Below are positions 63,174 through 64,000 of a stretch of DNA of 64,000 nucleotides, piece after piece; position 1 is the stretch's first letter; each line of letters starts with the position of its first letter. Source of the DNA: SSSZ01 sp036732025 (GTDB lineage: Bacteria > Pseudomonadota > Gammaproteobacteria > Burkholderiales > Rhodocyclaceae); NCBI GenBank assembly GCA_036732025.1, contig DAINDE010000003.1, positions 1 to 64,000 on the forward strand. The letters are read 5' to 3'. The notes under the pieces are model-generated. The model saw nothing but the letters and a program-made list of their open reading frames with translations, had not been told where the DNA came from and did not search any database. A program made the position numbers and the translations under genes.

Positions 63174-63271
63174 GATGATCTTCTCATGCGACAGCAAAGG
63201 CGTCCCGACCCGATGAGGTGGGCATGCCTTTGAGCATCGTACGCAACGCGGTTGGCCGGCAGCGCATAGCG

Positions 63272-63853
63272 TTACACCAGCCCGCGTTCGGCAAACGACA
63301 CTACCGTGTCGCCGGCGACGACGAAATGGTCGATCACCCGCACATCCACCAGGCTCAGCGCGTGCTTCAGGTTCTGTGTCAGCAGCTCATCGGCCCGCGA
63401 GGGCTCGGCTTCCCCCGATGGATGGTTGTGCGCAACGGCCAGTGCGGCGGCGTTACGGGCGAGTGCTCCCTTGACCACTTCCCGGGGATAGACGGAGGTC
63501 TGGGTCAGGGTTCCCCGGAACAACTCCTCGGCTTCGATCAGGCGATGCTGGGCGTCCAGGTAGAGCGCCAGGAACACCTCATGCTCAAGGCCAGCGCAAT
63601 ACAGCCGCAGCCAATCGCGCAGGACTTGCGGCGAGGTCATCAGCGGGCCGCTGCGCATCTGCTCACGCAGGTCGCGCAGCAGCAGTTCGCGGGCAATGCC
63701 CAAGCGATTGGCCAAGACGGTATCGGTGGTGCCGAGCGTGCCCAATTGTGCCACGGCATCGCTCACGTGCAAAGGGTTTGCACCCGATGCGCAAACCAGG
63801 GGCGACAGTAATTCGCGGACCAGATCGGCGCGGGACAGGGCAGATAGATTCAT
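63272..63853 (-). CDS. radC: RadC-like JAB-domain protein
   Basis: The 193 aa product has a RadC MPN/JAB domain with the metal site AHNHPSGEAEPSRAD (HxH ... D) and an upstream Glu region, following the helical RadC head GIARELLLRDL. RadC proteins are frequent on ICEs and genomic islands; they are not proven repair enzymes. GAGGAGAA precedes the ATG and the leader RNA at 63881 lies upstream. Confidence 0.9.
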   Translation of the reverse strand: MNLSALSRADLVRELLSPLVCASGANPLHVSDAVAQLGTLGTTDTVLANRLGIARELLLRDLREQMRSGPLMTSPQVLRDWLRLYCAGLEHEVFLALYLDAQHRLIEAEELFRGTLTQTSVYPREVVKGALARNAAALAVAHNHPSGEAEPSRADELLTQNLKHALSLVDVRVIDHFVVAGDTVVSFAERGLV

Positions 63854-63880
63854 GGCGTTCTCCTCTAGAAAACAAGAAAA

Positions 63881-63917
63881 GCGGGAACGCCACTCCCAAA
63901 GGGGACGAGGTCCCCGC
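63881..63917 (-). ncRNA. radC-motif leader RNA
   Basis: On the minus strand GCGGGGACC pairs with the downstream GTTCCCGC and a CCCC/GGGG inner stem lies between them; CTTTTCTTGTTTT and GAGGAG follow before the radC start. The arrangement matches the leader at 5470-5508 and fits the described radC RNA motif, placed here in front of radC itself. Confidence 0.7.
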
Positions 63918-64000
63918 TTGGGATGAATGTGCGGACCTGGGTCGGCACGATGAATGAGGCAGGTATCGACTGCGACGCCGGCTCGGGGCCAGACTTCATT

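Overview
This 64 kb, mostly GC-rich window looks like part of a betaproteobacterial integrative and conjugative element (ICE), possibly from a Rhodocyclales-like host. The host call is inference from codon and GC style and from the protein families present. Conjugation genes lie at the left edge: a TraD-type coupling protein (cut by the window start) and a MobH-type TraI relaxase. A RadC-like gene lies at the right edge. A large metal-resistance and electron-transfer cargo sits between them.

Left part, 1-10 kb (minus strand). A transcription unit reads flhD-like, flhC-like, traI, traD, so a FlhDC/SetCD-type activator pair sits directly upstream of the transfer genes. Next come a DUF932 protein, a zinc-ribbon/Toprim primase, a large GHKL-type ATPase and three small proteins of unknown function. 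The leaders of the DUF932 gene and of radC share a structured sequence that fits the radC RNA motif. Two further leaders (GHKL ATPase and the 9.6 kb gene) may carry it too.

Positions 10-18 kb (mainly plus strand). This is the ICE maintenance and regulation block: an AcaB/DUF1845-like protein, an XRE repressor with a dyad upstream, AlpA, a catalytically degenerate tyrosine recombinase with an N-terminal HTH, DUF1173, an IHF-like protein, a gp3-like protein and an SbcD-like metallophosphoesterase.

Positions 18-26.7 kb. An SMC/SbcC-like ATPase gene is split by a 6.2 kb element with perfect 34 bp terminal inverted repeats. The element carries three overlapping tyrosine recombinase genes (a RIT, Recombinase In Trio, element) plus a complete divergent homologue of the very gene it interrupts. 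This self-compensating arrangement is the most unusual structure in the window.

Positions 26.7-53 kb. This is the metal island: a HipB-like regulator, a hemerythrin, CzcI, a CopRS/CusRS-type two-component system, an efflux and multicopper oxidase operon, a CzcCBA-like HME-RND operon, DUF411, CusF, CusCBA, a monohaem cytochrome, a Cu/Ag P-type ATPase with YHS and HMBD domains, a YHS protein and a lone restriction-endonuclease-like protein. Repeated 16 bp dyads (ATTACA-N4-TGTAAT) lie before several of these operons and suggest one metal-responsive regulon.

Positions 53-62 kb. Two paralogous small lipoproteins flank a possible electron-transfer module: a TorF-like porin, a Cyc2-like cytochrome-porin fusion, a monohaem cytochrome and a tetrahaem NapC/NirT-type protein. 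After it come a phasin-like protein, a His-rich FlgB-like rod protein coupled to an HD-GYP phosphodiesterase, and CopK and CzcE on the minus strand. The window closes with a decayed reading frame, a DUF5983-like protein, a zinc-ribbon protein and RadC.
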